64,000 bases of DNA, from NCBI GenBank assembly GCA_038231395.1, contig JBBRLL010000007.1, positions 1 to 64,000 on the forward strand, given 5' to 3'. A program made the position numbers and the translations under genes. How positions within the stretch are numbered: position 1 is the first letter of the stretch; every line of letters starts with the position of its first letter. Shown here piece by piece: positions 48,980 through 58,430 of this stretch. The notes beneath the pieces were generated by a model. The model searched no databases. It was given only the letters and a program-made list of their open reading frames with translations, and was not told where the DNA came from. Source of the stretch: Stagnihabitans sp038231395 (lineage in GTDB: Bacteria; Pseudomonadota; Alphaproteobacteria; Rhodobacterales; Rhodobacteraceae).

Positions 48980-51247
48980 TTGGTTCAAGAGGCAGGCGTT
49001 TCCTGGTGGCTGATGGGCGTGTCGCGGTTTCGGCGGCAACGGCAGGTGCAAACCGGCATGACGCTCGGTTTGGTGTTTTTGGGCCCGCTGATGGCGGTGG
49101 CCACCTTTCTGGCCTTGGGCCCGCTGAACCAGACCGCATCGTCAAACGGACTGCGGCTGACCTTGCTGGCCGATCTGGTCTATGTGCTGGTGCTGGCAGC
49201 GCTGGTCTTGCGGCGCGTGGTCCAGATGGTGTCAGACCGCAGAAGCCAGTCGGCGGGCTCCCGGCTGCACCTCCGCCTGACCGGGGTGTTTGCCATTGTG
49301 GCCCTGATTCCCACGGTTCTGGTCGCCGTTTTTGGCGTGCTGACGGTGAACATCGGGCTGGAGGGCTGGTTTTCCGACCGGGTCCGTTCGGTCGTCGGCG
49401 CGTCGCTGGAGGCGGCGCAGGCTTATGAGGTGGAGCAGTCGTCGACCCTGACGCAGGATGTGCAGACCTTGGCGACCTACCTCATGCAGACCAAAGCGCA
49501 GGATTTTCTGGTCGATGACGGGGCGATCCGGCCCATTTTGGCGCAAGGTCAGGCAGCTATTCAGCGCGGGCTGAAGGAAGTCTACCTGATCACCGCGACC
49601 GGAGCGCTGAAAACCCGGGGCGAAAAAAGCTATCTTTTCAACTTCGTGAGGCCCACTGACGCGCAAATGGCACAGGCGCAGTCCGGTGGTGTGGTTTTAA
49701 TCGAGGACTGGCCCAATTCTGAGTTGCGGGCCTTGGTTCGGTTGCCGAATTTTCCGGACCGCCTGCTTTACGTCTCTCGCAAGGTCGATGGCAAGATTTT
49801 GGGTCTGTTGGACGAGACGCAACAGACCGCCTCGCTTTACCAACAGCTGGAAAGTGACCGGGGCAAAATTCTGTTCAATTTCGGCCTGTTATACCTCGGC
49901 TTTGCGGTAATCCTGATCATCGCCGCCGTGTGGGGCGGCCTGTGGTTTGCCGAACGGCTGGCGCGTCCTGTCGGGCGTTTGGCCGGGGCTGCGCAACGTG
50001 TCGGTGCGGGTGATCTGGAAGTGCAGGTCGAAGAAGAGGAAAGCGATGACGAGATTTCGATGCTCGGCCGTCTGTTCAACCAGATGACCCGGCAATTGAA
50101 AGGTCAGCGTGAAGCGTTGATCGAAAGCCACGCGCAGACCGAAGCCCGGCGGCGGCTGTTTGATTCGGTGCTGTCCAACGTGACCGCCGGCGTGATTGGC
50201 TTGGATGCTTCGGGGCATATTGAATTCGTCAACCGGGCCGGAATGCGGATGCTGGACCTTGTGGCTGAACCCACGATGGAGATGACGCTGTCGCAAGTGG
50301 TTCCGGAATTTTCCAGTCTTTTTGAACGGTTGCAGGCCGATACGGGTTCTCTTTTGCAAGACGAGGTTCGCATCTCACGTCGTGGTCGGCTTGAAAGCTT
50401 GTTGGTGCGGATGAGCGAGCGTTTGGGCGAAGACGGTGGGATTGAGGGCTTTGTGGTGGCGTTTGATGATGTGACGGAACTGGTTTCGGCGCAAAGGATG
50501 GCCGCTTGGGGCGACGTGGCGCGCCGTATCGCACATGAGATCAAAAACCCCCTCACCCCGATCAGGCTGTCGGCTGAGCGTATCCGCCGAAAATACCGGA
50601 CTCAGGTCGCTGACCCAGAGGATCTGGAGCAGTACACTGACATAATTGTCAGGCAAACCAATGATTTGCGGCGCATTGTTGATGAGTTTTCCAAATTCGC
50701 CAGGATGCCGGAACCGGACCGTCGCGAAACCGACTTGACGGCTTTGGTCAAGGCCGCCGTGATGTTGCAGGAAAATGGCCAACCTGACGTGACATTTCAC
50801 ACCGAACTGCCGGAAAGGCCGGATGTGATGGAGCTGGACGGCACGATGATCGGGCAGGCGATGATAAACCTGATCAAGAACGCCGGAGAAGCCATTGAGG
50901 AACAAAGGGAAAAGTCGAAAAATCCATTCTTTGTTCCCGAAATTCACGTCAGCCTGCAAGCGTTTGATAGCCATTCGGTGATCAAGATCGCTGACAACGG
51001 CACTGGTCTGCCACCTGACCGCAGCAGATTGTTCGAACCCTATGTTACCACACGCGAAAAGGGCACTGGCCTTGGCCTGCCCATCGTCAAAAAGATCATC
51101 GAGGAACACGGCGGGACGCTGAACCTTTCGGACGCGCCCGTTTTCGCCGGCAATGACCATGCGGGTGCTTTGGCAGAAATTCGGCTGCCAAGGGCCACAA
51201 GGTCAAAATCCGTTGCCGGACGCAATCAAGCCCAGGGGGTACTATGA
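48980..51247 (+). CDS. ntrY: Membrane sensor histidine kinase NtrY
   Basis: A 755-residue kinase. Several N-terminal membrane helices (GLVFLGPLMAVATFLALGPL, LLADLVYVLVLAALVL, GVFAIVALIPTVLVAVFGVL) precede a periplasmic domain, another helix near residue 300, a HAMP domain (RLARPVGRLAGAAQRVGAGDLEV), a PAS domain (GVIGLDASGHIEFVNRAGMRML), the His box ARRIAHEIKNPLTPIRLSAERIRR and an ATPase domain with GTGLGLPIVKKI. The start is uncertain: TTG at 48980 with TAGGG upstream, or ATG at 49013. It overlaps ntrX by 4 bases. Confidence 0.93.
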   Translation: MVQEAGVSWWLMGVSRFRRQRQVQTGMTLGLVFLGPLMAVATFLALGPLNQTASSNGLRLTLLADLVYVLVLAALVLRRVVQMVSDRRSQSAGSRLHLRLTGVFAIVALIPTVLVAVFGVLTVNIGLEGWFSDRVRSVVGASLEAAQAYEVEQSSTLTQDVQTLATYLMQTKAQDFLVDDGAIRPILAQGQAAIQRGLKEVYLITATGALKTRGEKSYLFNFVRPTDAQMAQAQSGGVVLIEDWPNSELRALVRLPNFPDRLLYVSRKVDGKILGLLDETQQTASLYQQLESDRGKILFNFGLLYLGFAVILIIAAVWGGLWFAERLARPVGRLAGAAQRVGAGDLEVQVEEEESDDEISMLGRLFNQMTRQLKGQREALIESHAQTEARRRLFDSVLSNVTAGVIGLDASGHIEFVNRAGMRMLDLVAEPTMEMTLSQVVPEFSSLFERLQADTGSLLQDEVRISRRGRLESLLVRMSERLGEDGGIEGFVVAFDDVTELVSAQRMAAWGDVARRIAHEIKNPLTPIRLSAERIRRKYRTQVADPEDLEQYTDIIVRQTNDLRRIVDEFSKFARMPEPDRRETDLTALVKAAVMLQENGQPDVTFHTELPERPDVMELDGTMIGQAMINLIKNAGEAIEEQREKSKNPFFVPEIHVSLQAFDSHSVIKIADNGTGLPPDRSRLFEPYVTTREKGTGLGLPIVKKIIEEHGGTLNLSDAPVFAGNDHAGALAEIRLPRATRSKSVAGRNQAQGVL

Positions 51248-52638
51248 GCAACATTCTGATCGTCGACGACGAAAGAGACATCAGGGAACTGATCGGGGAT
51301 ATTCTGAAGGACGAAGGCTATGCCATTCGTCTTGCAGGAAATTCCGACGATTGCATGGCGGCGATCAACGACGAACTGCCCTCGCTGATCATCCTGGATA
51401 TCTGGCTGAAAGACAGCCGGATGGATGGAATCGACATTCTGAAATCCGTCAAGCGCGACAATCCTGACGTGCCGGTGGTGATCATCTCTGGCCACGGAAA
51501 CATTGAAATTGCGGTCGCGGCAATCAAACAGGGGGCCTACGACTTTATCGAAAAGCCGTTCAACATTGATCAGTTGATGGTGGTGGTCAGCCGGGCGATG
51601 GAGACCGCGCGTCTGCGCCGCGAAAATGCCGAACTGCGGCGGCGTGATGTCACCTCCTCTGACATGCTTGGATCAAGTCCGGCCTTCAAGGGCTTGAAAG
51701 TGCAGTTGGAAAAGGTCACCAAGTCGAATGGTCGGGTGATGCTTTCGGGGCCTGCGGGCTCTGGCAAGGAACTGGCGGCGCGGTTCATTCACGCCAATTC
51801 CAACCGGGCCTCTGCGCCCTTCGTCTCGGTTTCCTCGGCAACGGTGGAACCCGAGCGGATGGAGGAGGTTCTGTTTGGACGCGAAACCAGCGAAAGGGGC
51901 GTTGAAAAAGGCCTGTTGGAACAAGCGCATGGCGGCGTGGTCTATTTCGATGAAGTGGCTGATATGCCTTTGGGAACCCAGTCGAAAATCCTGCGCGTGC
52001 TGACCGAACAGCAGTTCACCCGGTCCGGCGGGTCCGACAAGGTTCGGGTCGACCTGAGGGTGATTTCTTCGACCTCACGTGACCTTCGCGGCGAAATATC
52101 GCAAGGGCGCTTTCGGCAGGAATTGTATGACCGCCTGAACGTGGTGCCGATCCAGGTGCCCAGTCTGGAAGAGCGGCGCGAAGATATTCCGGAACTGACC
52201 AAGCATTTCATCGAGATGTTTCACCGCACCCAAGGTCTGCCGCAGCGGGTTCTGTCGCCGGAAGCCGAGGCGATGCTGCAAACGATGGGATGGCCCGGCA
52301 ACGTGCGCCAGTTGCGCAACGTGATTGAGCGGGTTTTGATTCTGGGCGATGGCGCGGGGCCGGTGGAGCCGCGTGAATTGCCGGGGCCGGAACCGGTCGG
52401 CGATTCGGGGCAACGGATGGTTTTGGGCGGTGCTATGGCCACTTTGCCGTTGCGTGATGCCCGCGAAGTGTTCGAGCGCGAATATCTGCTTACCCAGATC
52501 AACCGGTTTGGCGGGAATATCTCCCGAACAGCAGGATTTGTCGGGATGGAACGGTCCGCGCTGCACCGCAAGCTCAAATCATTGGGGGTTGTATCCTCCG
52601 GCAAGGGTCACGCAGGGGAGGCCGACGACGACGAGTAA
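51244..52638 (+). CDS. ntrX: Response regulator NtrX
   Basis: A 464-residue AAA+ response regulator paired with NtrY. The receiver shows IVDDERD and the phospho-acceptor in IILDIWLKDSRMDGID. The AAA+ domain has GPAGSGKE in place of a standard Walker A end (Glu replaces Ser/Thr after Lys), Walker B GGVVYFDEVAD and the R-finger region WPGNVRQLRNVIERVL. GAFTGA is absent: EVLFGRETSERGVEKGLLEQ occupies that position. The C-terminal HTH is GNISRTAGFVGMERSALHRKLKSLGV. ATGA overlap with ntrY. Confidence 0.94.
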   Translation: MSNILIVDDERDIRELIGDILKDEGYAIRLAGNSDDCMAAINDELPSLIILDIWLKDSRMDGIDILKSVKRDNPDVPVVIISGHGNIEIAVAAIKQGAYDFIEKPFNIDQLMVVVSRAMETARLRRENAELRRRDVTSSDMLGSSPAFKGLKVQLEKVTKSNGRVMLSGPAGSGKELAARFIHANSNRASAPFVSVSSATVEPERMEEVLFGRETSERGVEKGLLEQAHGGVVYFDEVADMPLGTQSKILRVLTEQQFTRSGGSDKVRVDLRVISSTSRDLRGEISQGRFRQELYDRLNVVPIQVPSLEERREDIPELTKHFIEMFHRTQGLPQRVLSPEAEAMLQTMGWPGNVRQLRNVIERVLILGDGAGPVEPRELPGPEPVGDSGQRMVLGGAMATLPLRDAREVFEREYLLTQINRFGGNISRTAGFVGMERSALHRKLKSLGVVSSGKGHAGEADDDE

Positions 52639-52663
52639 ATTAACCACTGGAAACTGCCGAAAT

Positions 52664-52689
52664 CAGCCGCCATACTCGCGACGCGGCTG
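52664..52689 (+). promoter_or_regulatory. Hairpin between ntrX and hfq
   Basis: Seven-bp stem CAGCCGC (52664-52670) and GCGGCTG (52683-52689) within the 120-base ntrX-hfq gap. No U-tract follows. It could be part of the hfq leader. Confidence 0.35.
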
Positions 52690-52758
52690 CCAAGACAGCC
52701 AAGGGACAGAACTAAAACAACAGACCCCCCGAGAACGACAAGAACAAGGGCTAGAAAA

Positions 52759-52992
52759 ATGGCTGCCGACAAGCAAAATTTGCAAGACGCGTTTCTGAAC
52801 CATGTCCGCAAGGCCAAGGTTCCCGTGACGATTTTCCTGATCAATGGTGTGAAGTTGCAGGGCGTGATCACGTGGTTTGACAACTTCTGCGTGCTTTTGC
52901 GCCGGGATGGCCAAAGCCAACTGGTCTATAAGCACGCGATTTCGACCATCATGCCGGGCGGTCCGATCAACCTGTACGAAGGCGAAGAGTGA
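52759..52992 (+). CDS. hfq: RNA chaperone Hfq
   Basis: A 77-residue Sm-like RNA chaperone. Sm1 (NLQDAFLNHVRKAKVPVTIFLINGVKLQGVITWFDNF) and Sm2 (QLVYKHAISTIMP) are complete and the C-terminal tail is very short, as usual in alphaproteobacteria. It acts as a hexamer that pairs small RNAs with mRNAs. The 120-base gap after ntrX may hold its own promoter. The stop overlaps the hflX GTG start. Confidence 0.97.
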   Translation: MAADKQNLQDAFLNHVRKAKVPVTIFLINGVKLQGVITWFDNFCVLLRRDGQSQLVYKHAISTIMPGGPINLYEGEE

Positions 52993-54359
52993 TCTCTGAT
53001 CCGAACGACGACGACGACATCCCGGACGATGACGTCGATGAGGTTGAGGTGGGGCGTGAGCCTCGGGGATTACATGACACCGCCACGGCGGACACCCGGG
53101 CTTATGTGGTCCACCCGGACCTGAAAACCACCCGCAAGCGGCGGCTGGCAGAGCACGGGCTTGCCGAAGCGGTGTCTTTGGCCGCCGCTTTGCCCGGTCT
53201 GGATGTGGTGGGGGCCGAGGTGGTCAGGCTGGCGCGGGTGGCCCCCGGCATGTTGTTCGGCACCGGCAAGGTTGAAGAACTGAAAGCGCGTTTTACCGCA
53301 TCCAACGTGGCGTTGGTGTTGATAGACGGCACCGTCGGCCCGGTTCAGCAGCGCAACCTTGAAAAGGAATGGGGTCTGAAGGTGTTGGACCGCACCGGCC
53401 TGATCCTTGAGATTTTCGCCGACCGCGCCCGCACCCGCGAAGGTGTGATGCAGGTCGAACTCGCGGCGTTGTCCTACCAACGCTCGCGTCTCGTGCGGGC
53501 CTGGACCCACCTTGAACGCCAGCGCGGCGGCTTTGGCTTTGTCGGTGGCCCCGGCGAGACGCAGATCGAAACTGACCGGCGCGCGATTGATGACGAGGTG
53601 ATCAAGCTGAAACGTCAGCTGGGGCAGGTGGTGAAAACCCGCGAACTGCACCGGGCAGCGCGTCGCAAGGTGCCGTTTCCGATTGTGGCACTGGTAGGCT
53701 ACACCAACGCGGGCAAATCGACGTTGTTCAACCGGATGACCGGGGCCGAAGTTCTGGCCAAAGACATGCTTTTCGCCACGCTGGACCCTACGATGCGCGG
53801 TGTCACTCTGCCCGGAAAAGAGGGTGGGGCGGGGCGCAAGTGCATCGTGTCGGATACGGTGGGCTTCATCTCTGATCTGCCGACGCAACTGGTAGCCGCC
53901 TTTCGCGCAACCCTTGAGGAGGTGCTGGAGGCTGATCTGATCCTGCATGTCCGTGACATCAGCCACCCCGAAACCGCTGAACAGGCTGCCGATGTGGCCG
54001 ATATTCTGACCTCCCTCGGCGTCAAAGCCGATACCCCGCAGATAGAGGTCTGGAACAAGCTGGACCTTGTGCCACCCGAAGCCCGTGCTTCGCTGGAAGT
54101 GGCCCAAGCCAACCGAGAGCGGGTCTATGCGATCTCTGCCTTGACCGGAGAGGGTTTGCCCGCGCTTCTGGACGCCATCTCTGCCGCCTTTGACGAGGCC
54201 AGGACGGAAACCGAGTTGACCCTGACCTTTGCGCAAGGTCGTCAGCACGCCTGGCTTCACGCCGAGGATGTGGTGGTGTCAGAGGCACAGACCGATGAGG
54301 GTTGGCAGGTGCATTTGCGATGGACGCCGCGTCAGGAAGCGCGGTTTGCGGCGCTGTGA
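52989..54359 (+). CDS. hflX: GTPase HflX
   Basis: A 456-residue ribosome-associated GTPase that splits stalled ribosomes. The N-terminal HflX domain includes PGMLFGTGKVEELK and VQVELAALSYQRSRLVRAWTHLERQRGGFGFVGGPGETQIETDRR-type sequence; the G domain has G1 VGYTNAGKSTLFN, G3 DTVGFI and G4 NKLD. It starts at GTG overlapping the hfq stop (GTGA), the usual hfq-hflX pairing. The first 20 residues are unusually acidic. Confidence 0.95.
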   Translation: MISDPNDDDDIPDDDVDEVEVGREPRGLHDTATADTRAYVVHPDLKTTRKRRLAEHGLAEAVSLAAALPGLDVVGAEVVRLARVAPGMLFGTGKVEELKARFTASNVALVLIDGTVGPVQQRNLEKEWGLKVLDRTGLILEIFADRARTREGVMQVELAALSYQRSRLVRAWTHLERQRGGFGFVGGPGETQIETDRRAIDDEVIKLKRQLGQVVKTRELHRAARRKVPFPIVALVGYTNAGKSTLFNRMTGAEVLAKDMLFATLDPTMRGVTLPGKEGGAGRKCIVSDTVGFISDLPTQLVAAFRATLEEVLEADLILHVRDISHPETAEQAADVADILTSLGVKADTPQIEVWNKLDLVPPEARASLEVAQANRERVYAISALTGEGLPALLDAISAAFDEARTETELTLTFAQGRQHAWLHAEDVVVSEAQTDEGWQVHLRWTPRQEARFAAL

Positions 54360-54378
54360 CGTGTAAGCTTTAAGTGCG

Positions 54379-54882
54379 TCATGCCAAATTGTTTGGCCGG
54401 GGCAGGATAAAATAGTCGCTATGCGACCAGACTCCGTCAATGCAGAAGGTGTTGTCCGCATGATGGCTAGGCCGAAAGCCCAAACGGATCAGCAGTTTGC
54501 GAGAGGCGTCGTTGCGCGGGTCAATATCTGCCATCAGGTGATCCACGGGCCAGTTTGCAAAGGCATGGTCCACAACTGCCTGCATCGCTTCGGTGGCAAA
54601 GCCCTGGCCCCAATAGTCCGGGTGAAAGATATACCCAACCTCGGGCAAGACGCCGCCGCCCGCCTGGCCGATGACCTTGCCGCGATATTCGACGGCAAAT
54701 TCCACTGAGACCGCCGGATCGCGCGCCACGGTTGCGGCCAGCCAGTCTTGCGTGGTTGCAAGGTCGAGGTGCGGCGGCGTGGACCAATAGGCCATAGCAT
54801 CCGGCCGTCGCAGGATGTCATGGAAATCTGCCAGATCCGTCATGCGCGCAGGACGCAGCAGCAAACGTTCGGTGCAGATCAC
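54379..54882 (-). CDS. GNAT family N-acetyltransferase (RimJ/RimL-like)
   Basis: A 167-residue acetyltransferase: TERLLLRPARMTDLADF at the N-terminus, VGYIFHPDYWGQGFATEAMQAVV (acetyl-CoA P-loop region Q-G-x-A) and DPRNDASRKLLIRLGF near the end, the pattern of Acetyltransf_3 proteins. The GTG at 54882 overlaps the penicillin acylase stop by 4 bases, which sets the start. It is convergent with hflX, 19 bases away. The acceptor is unknown. Confidence 0.88.
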   Translation of the reverse strand: MICTERLLLRPARMTDLADFHDILRRPDAMAYWSTPPHLDLATTQDWLAATVARDPAVSVEFAVEYRGKVIGQAGGGVLPEVGYIFHPDYWGQGFATEAMQAVVDHAFANWPVDHLMADIDPRNDASRKLLIRLGFRPSHHADNTFCIDGVWSHSDYFILPRPNNLA

Positions 54883-57353
54883 GGCGCGGGCACCAGATGG
54901 GTGATGCCCACGGCACCTGCACGGGCCAGATCGGGGTCCAGTGTCATCGGGATATATTCGCCGCGCCGCCAAAGCTCTGACAGGTCGTCATAGTGGCGCG
55001 ACAGCGGGTGACCAGATTCGCCGGTTGCAATGATGAAGACAGAACTTTCCGGGTCGGCAAAGTCGTAAACTCCACGATAACCGCCGCCATGAACGTTCTG
55101 GTAGGGGTCCGGTCCGGTGCCCTTGGTTTGCCCGCGCATCAGGGTGTTGTCGCCGCCAGACGTGCTTTGGCGGATGTTGACGAAGTAGTGGATCAGCGGC
55201 ACCTCGCCCAGCACCGGGTGGTCATGCGTCGCCTCATGCGCGTCGCCCCAACGCCAGCTTTCGATCTTTCTGCCATATTTTTCGGACAGTTGCAGCAAAG
55301 CGTCGTCCAGTGCCACCTTGGCAATGTCAGAACAGCTTTCCACCGCAGCCGATTGCACCACATCGCACCACACCGCAGCGCCATCGACGTTACGGTACAC
55401 GCGGTCGATGAAATCGGGGTTTACGTGCGTGATGACGTCAGCCAGTGGGCCAATCTCATCCCGTGTCAGGTGGTCTTGCAGGGACCGCAGCCACGCCTCG
55501 GCAATCAGGGGTTCGGGCAGGTGTTCGTTCTCCTCGCCGTTCCACTTGGCAAGCAGCGCAAGGGCATCCTGCCGCATCCGATCCGGGGTGCCTTCGGGGG
55601 CTGCCTCACCGGTAAACCACAGGTCCTTGCCGATCAGCGGCAACAGGGTGCGCACGGTGGGCGAGACGGTGTCCAACTGCGCCTCCACAAAGCTCTCACG
55701 GGTGTGCACTTCGCGGGTTTTCATCAGGGTCAGCCAGCGTTGAATGCGCTGCGTATCCCCCCAGTCAAAACTGACATTGTCGGGGTAGGGCTTGTCGGTG
55801 ATCTTGTTGTTGGTGTTGCCGATCAGACCCGAGGGCGGGTTTTTGACGAGCGGATTGTCGGCAAAGGGCAAAAACCCCTCCCACCGGTTCTGTCCCTGCC
55901 AGCCCGGCGCGGGCATCCGGCCTTGGGTCACGTTGGCCGCATCCCGTTTGGGCATCTTGCCAATCAGTTGCATGGCGATGTTCTTGCCATCGACCAGCAT
56001 GAGGTTTTGCGAGGGGGCGACAAAACCTTGCGCCACCGTGATCGCCTCGTCGACCGAATGCGCCCGCATCAAAGCCATCGCGGCGGTCATTGAGGCGTCG
56101 GCCCCGTCCAAAGCCGTCCATTCCAGCGCTGCCACCGTGCCGGGGGCGGTTACGGTATTCAGGTCGTAATGGGTGCCGGGCAAAATCGGCCCCGCCTCAG
56201 ACCAGCGTTGGGTGATCGTGACCGGGGCTGCATCCTTGACCGTGATGATGGTGCGGCGGGTGGCAAAGTCCTTCGGGCCAGTGGCCGTCAGATATTGTTC
56301 AGGGTTGGCGGGATTGATCTTTTCCATGATCAGATCCTGATCATCCAGATAGCTGGAGGTCAGGCCCCAGCCCAGCTTTTCGCTTCGCCCCAACAGCACA
56401 ACGGGCATGCCCGGAATTGTCGCCCCAATCACATCGCCAGAGGCCAGATGCAGCCGCGCCAGATACCAGATCGAGGGTGCGGTGAAATTCAGATGGGGGT
56501 CGTTGGCCAGCAAGGACCCTCCGGCAGCGGACCGGCTTGGCGCGGCTGCCCATGCGTTGGAAGCTCCTGCAAGCCCGGCGGAGTGGAACGGCGGCAAGGG
56601 TTGGTCAAGGTCGGCCATGCGGTGCGGTTCGCCCGGGATCACGCCCGGCATCAGCTTCGAATACTGCGGCAAGGCCGCGATGGCGGGGCCAGAATTATCG
56701 GGCAGGATGTCCTTCAGCCGGGCGGGTGCGATCGCCATCGACATCTCGGCCCGCAACACTTCGCTGTCCAGATGCGAGGACAACTGCAACGCCATCAGCT
56801 TGATGATGGCAATCGAGTCGGCAGGGGCCCAGGCGTCGATCTGACTGGAGAACAGGAAGAACTCTGGCGCGCCACGGCCCAAAGCGCCCGTGTTGACCTG
56901 CCCGATCCAGGCGTTGACGCCCGCCGCATAGGCCTGCAGTGCGGCCTTGGTGTAGCTGTCTTGCGCGCCGACCGACGACAGCGACAGCGTATACAGGTCC
57001 AGCCGCCGCATCAGCTCATCGGTTTTCAAGGTCTTGGCCCCGAAAATCTCGGACAAGCGCCCCTGAACCGTGCGGCGCAGCAGGGTCATCTGCCACAGGC
57101 GGTCCTGAGCATGGGCAAAACCAAGGGCGTAGTAAGCATCGTTGTCGGAGGACGCGAAGATATGAGGCACGTCGGACGTATTGCGTACGATCTCCACCGG
57201 GGCAGCGATACCAGAGACGTTCCATGTCGCGTTGTAGTCGGGAAGCGAGCGCGACAGGAAATAATAGATCACCAGAAGCGCCAGAGCAGCCAACGCGATC
57301 AGGGCGACAAAACCGCGCAGGGTCCATCGAAAGGCGGTCAGCATCGGGGTCAT
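54879..57353 (-). CDS. Penicillin acylase family Ntn-hydrolase
   Basis: An 824-residue precursor with an N-terminal membrane anchor/signal (FVALIALAALALLVIYYFLS). The alpha-chain region holds GFAHAQDRLWQMTLLRRTVQGRLSEIFG. The autoproteolysis site is G-Ser in AGASNAWAAAPSRS (about residue 268), whose serine becomes the N-terminal nucleophile of the beta chain, followed by LLANDPHLN. Homologues hydrolyse penicillins, acyl-homoserine lactones or other amides, so quorum-signal degradation is possible but unproven. It is coupled to the GNAT gene by a GTGA overlap. Confidence 0.92.
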   Translation of the reverse strand: MTPMLTAFRWTLRGFVALIALAALALLVIYYFLSRSLPDYNATWNVSGIAAPVEIVRNTSDVPHIFASSDNDAYYALGFAHAQDRLWQMTLLRRTVQGRLSEIFGAKTLKTDELMRRLDLYTLSLSSVGAQDSYTKAALQAYAAGVNAWIGQVNTGALGRGAPEFFLFSSQIDAWAPADSIAIIKLMALQLSSHLDSEVLRAEMSMAIAPARLKDILPDNSGPAIAALPQYSKLMPGVIPGEPHRMADLDQPLPPFHSAGLAGASNAWAAAPSRSAAGGSLLANDPHLNFTAPSIWYLARLHLASGDVIGATIPGMPVVLLGRSEKLGWGLTSSYLDDQDLIMEKINPANPEQYLTATGPKDFATRRTIITVKDAAPVTITQRWSEAGPILPGTHYDLNTVTAPGTVAALEWTALDGADASMTAAMALMRAHSVDEAITVAQGFVAPSQNLMLVDGKNIAMQLIGKMPKRDAANVTQGRMPAPGWQGQNRWEGFLPFADNPLVKNPPSGLIGNTNNKITDKPYPDNVSFDWGDTQRIQRWLTLMKTREVHTRESFVEAQLDTVSPTVRTLLPLIGKDLWFTGEAAPEGTPDRMRQDALALLAKWNGEENEHLPEPLIAEAWLRSLQDHLTRDEIGPLADVITHVNPDFIDRVYRNVDGAAVWCDVVQSAAVESCSDIAKVALDDALLQLSEKYGRKIESWRWGDAHEATHDHPVLGEVPLIHYFVNIRQSTSGGDNTLMRGQTKGTGPDPYQNVHGGGYRGVYDFADPESSVFIIATGESGHPLSRHYDDLSELWRRGEYIPMTLDPDLARAGAVGITHLVPAP

Positions 57354-57437
57354 CCTTGACGTCTGCAGCGAAATATCCCTCTAGTCGATCCCGGTATCCG
57401 GGGCAATCGGCGCCGATGGACCTGTGGGAGCAAGATC

Positions 57438-58301
57438 ATGGCGAAACTGGCGTTTCTGGGCTTGGGGGTGATGGGGTTCCCGATGGCGGGGCATCTGGTG
57501 GCCAAGGGGCATCAGGTCACGGTCTACAACCGCTCGCCCGCCAAGGCCGCAGCCTGGGTCACAAAATTTGGCGGTCATTCAGCGGAAACCCCGGCTTTGG
57601 CGGCAAAGGGGGCGGAGTTTGTCATGGCTTGCGTCGGCAACGACGACGATTTGCGCGCGGTATGTCTGGGGGCGGAGGGGGCTTTTGCGGGCATGGCGTC
57701 AGGTACCGTGTTTGTGGATCACACCACCGTATCGGCAGAGGTGACGCGAGAGTTGGCGGCCTTGGCAGAATCGCAAGGCAAGGGGTATGTCGATGCGCCG
57801 CTGTCGGGCGGGCAGGCCGGGGCGGAGAATGGCGTGCTGTCGATCATGTGCGGTGGAATGGATGCCGACTATGGCCGTGCGGAACCGGTGATGCAGGCCT
57901 ATGCCCGGATTTGTCGGCGGTTGGGCGGGCCGGGCTCTGGGCAGTTGGCCAAGATGATGAACCAGATCTGCATTGCCGGGTTGGTGCAGGGTCTGGCCGA
58001 GGCTTTGGCCTTTGGCGAGAAGGCGGGCCTTGATGGCGCTGCGGTGGTGGAGGTGATCAGCCAAGGCGCTGCGGGGTCGTGGCAGATGGTCAACCGTCAC
58101 AAGACGATGCTGGCCGACACCTTCGACTTTGGCTTTGCCGTTGACTGGATGCGCAAGGATCTTGGTATTTGTCTGGCCACCGCCAACCAGATTGGCGCAA
58201 GCCTGCCGGTCACGGCTTTGGTCGATCAGTTCTACAAGGACGTACAGCGGATGGGGGGTAACCGAAACGACACCTCCAGCCTGATCCGCCGTTTGAGATA
58301 G
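57438..58301 (+). CDS. NAD(P)-dependent oxidoreductase, 3-hydroxyisobutyrate dehydrogenase family
   Basis: A 287-residue beta-hydroxyacid dehydrogenase: Rossmann LAFLGLGVMGFPMAGHL, the DAPLSGGQAGAENG substrate loop and catalytic Lys in GQLAKMMNQICIAGLVQGLAEA. The C-terminal MVNRHKTMLADTFDFGFAVDWMRKDL segment is also typical. It is nearer to GarR/GlxR-like enzymes than the paralogue at 3084-3983. It is divergent from penicillin acylase. A palindromic repeat begins two bases after its stop. The substrate is unknown. Confidence 0.9.
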   Translation: MAKLAFLGLGVMGFPMAGHLVAKGHQVTVYNRSPAKAAAWVTKFGGHSAETPALAAKGAEFVMACVGNDDDLRAVCLGAEGAFAGMASGTVFVDHTTVSAEVTRELAALAESQGKGYVDAPLSGGQAGAENGVLSIMCGGMDADYGRAEPVMQAYARICRRLGGPGSGQLAKMMNQICIAGLVQGLAEALAFGEKAGLDGAAVVEVISQGAAGSWQMVNRHKTMLADTFDFGFAVDWMRKDLGICLATANQIGASLPVTALVDQFYKDVQRMGGNRNDTSSLIRRLR

Positions 58302-58303
58302 AG

Positions 58304-58327
58304 GCATGGGCCAATGGCCCATCCTAC
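58304..58327 (+). repeat. 24-bp palindromic dispersed repeat, copy C
   Basis: Starts GCATGGGC and ends GCCCATCCTAC like copies A and B, with a changed centre (CAATG). It begins two bases after the upstream stop codon. Confidence 0.7.
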
Positions 58328-58386
58328 CCTGTTCCATCGGTTCGACGCGATGCCCGCAACGGAACCGCGACACCGGTTGGCATCAG

Positions 58387-58410
58387 GTAGGATGGATCTT
58401 CAGCCCATGC
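58387..58410 (-). repeat. 24-bp palindromic dispersed repeat, copy D
   Basis: On the minus strand it starts GCATGGGC and ends ATCCATCCTAC, a diverged copy in inverted orientation to copy C, 59 bases away. The palindrome is partly broken. Confidence 0.6.
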
Positions 58411-58430
58411 CTGCCCGAACGGATTTGCCT

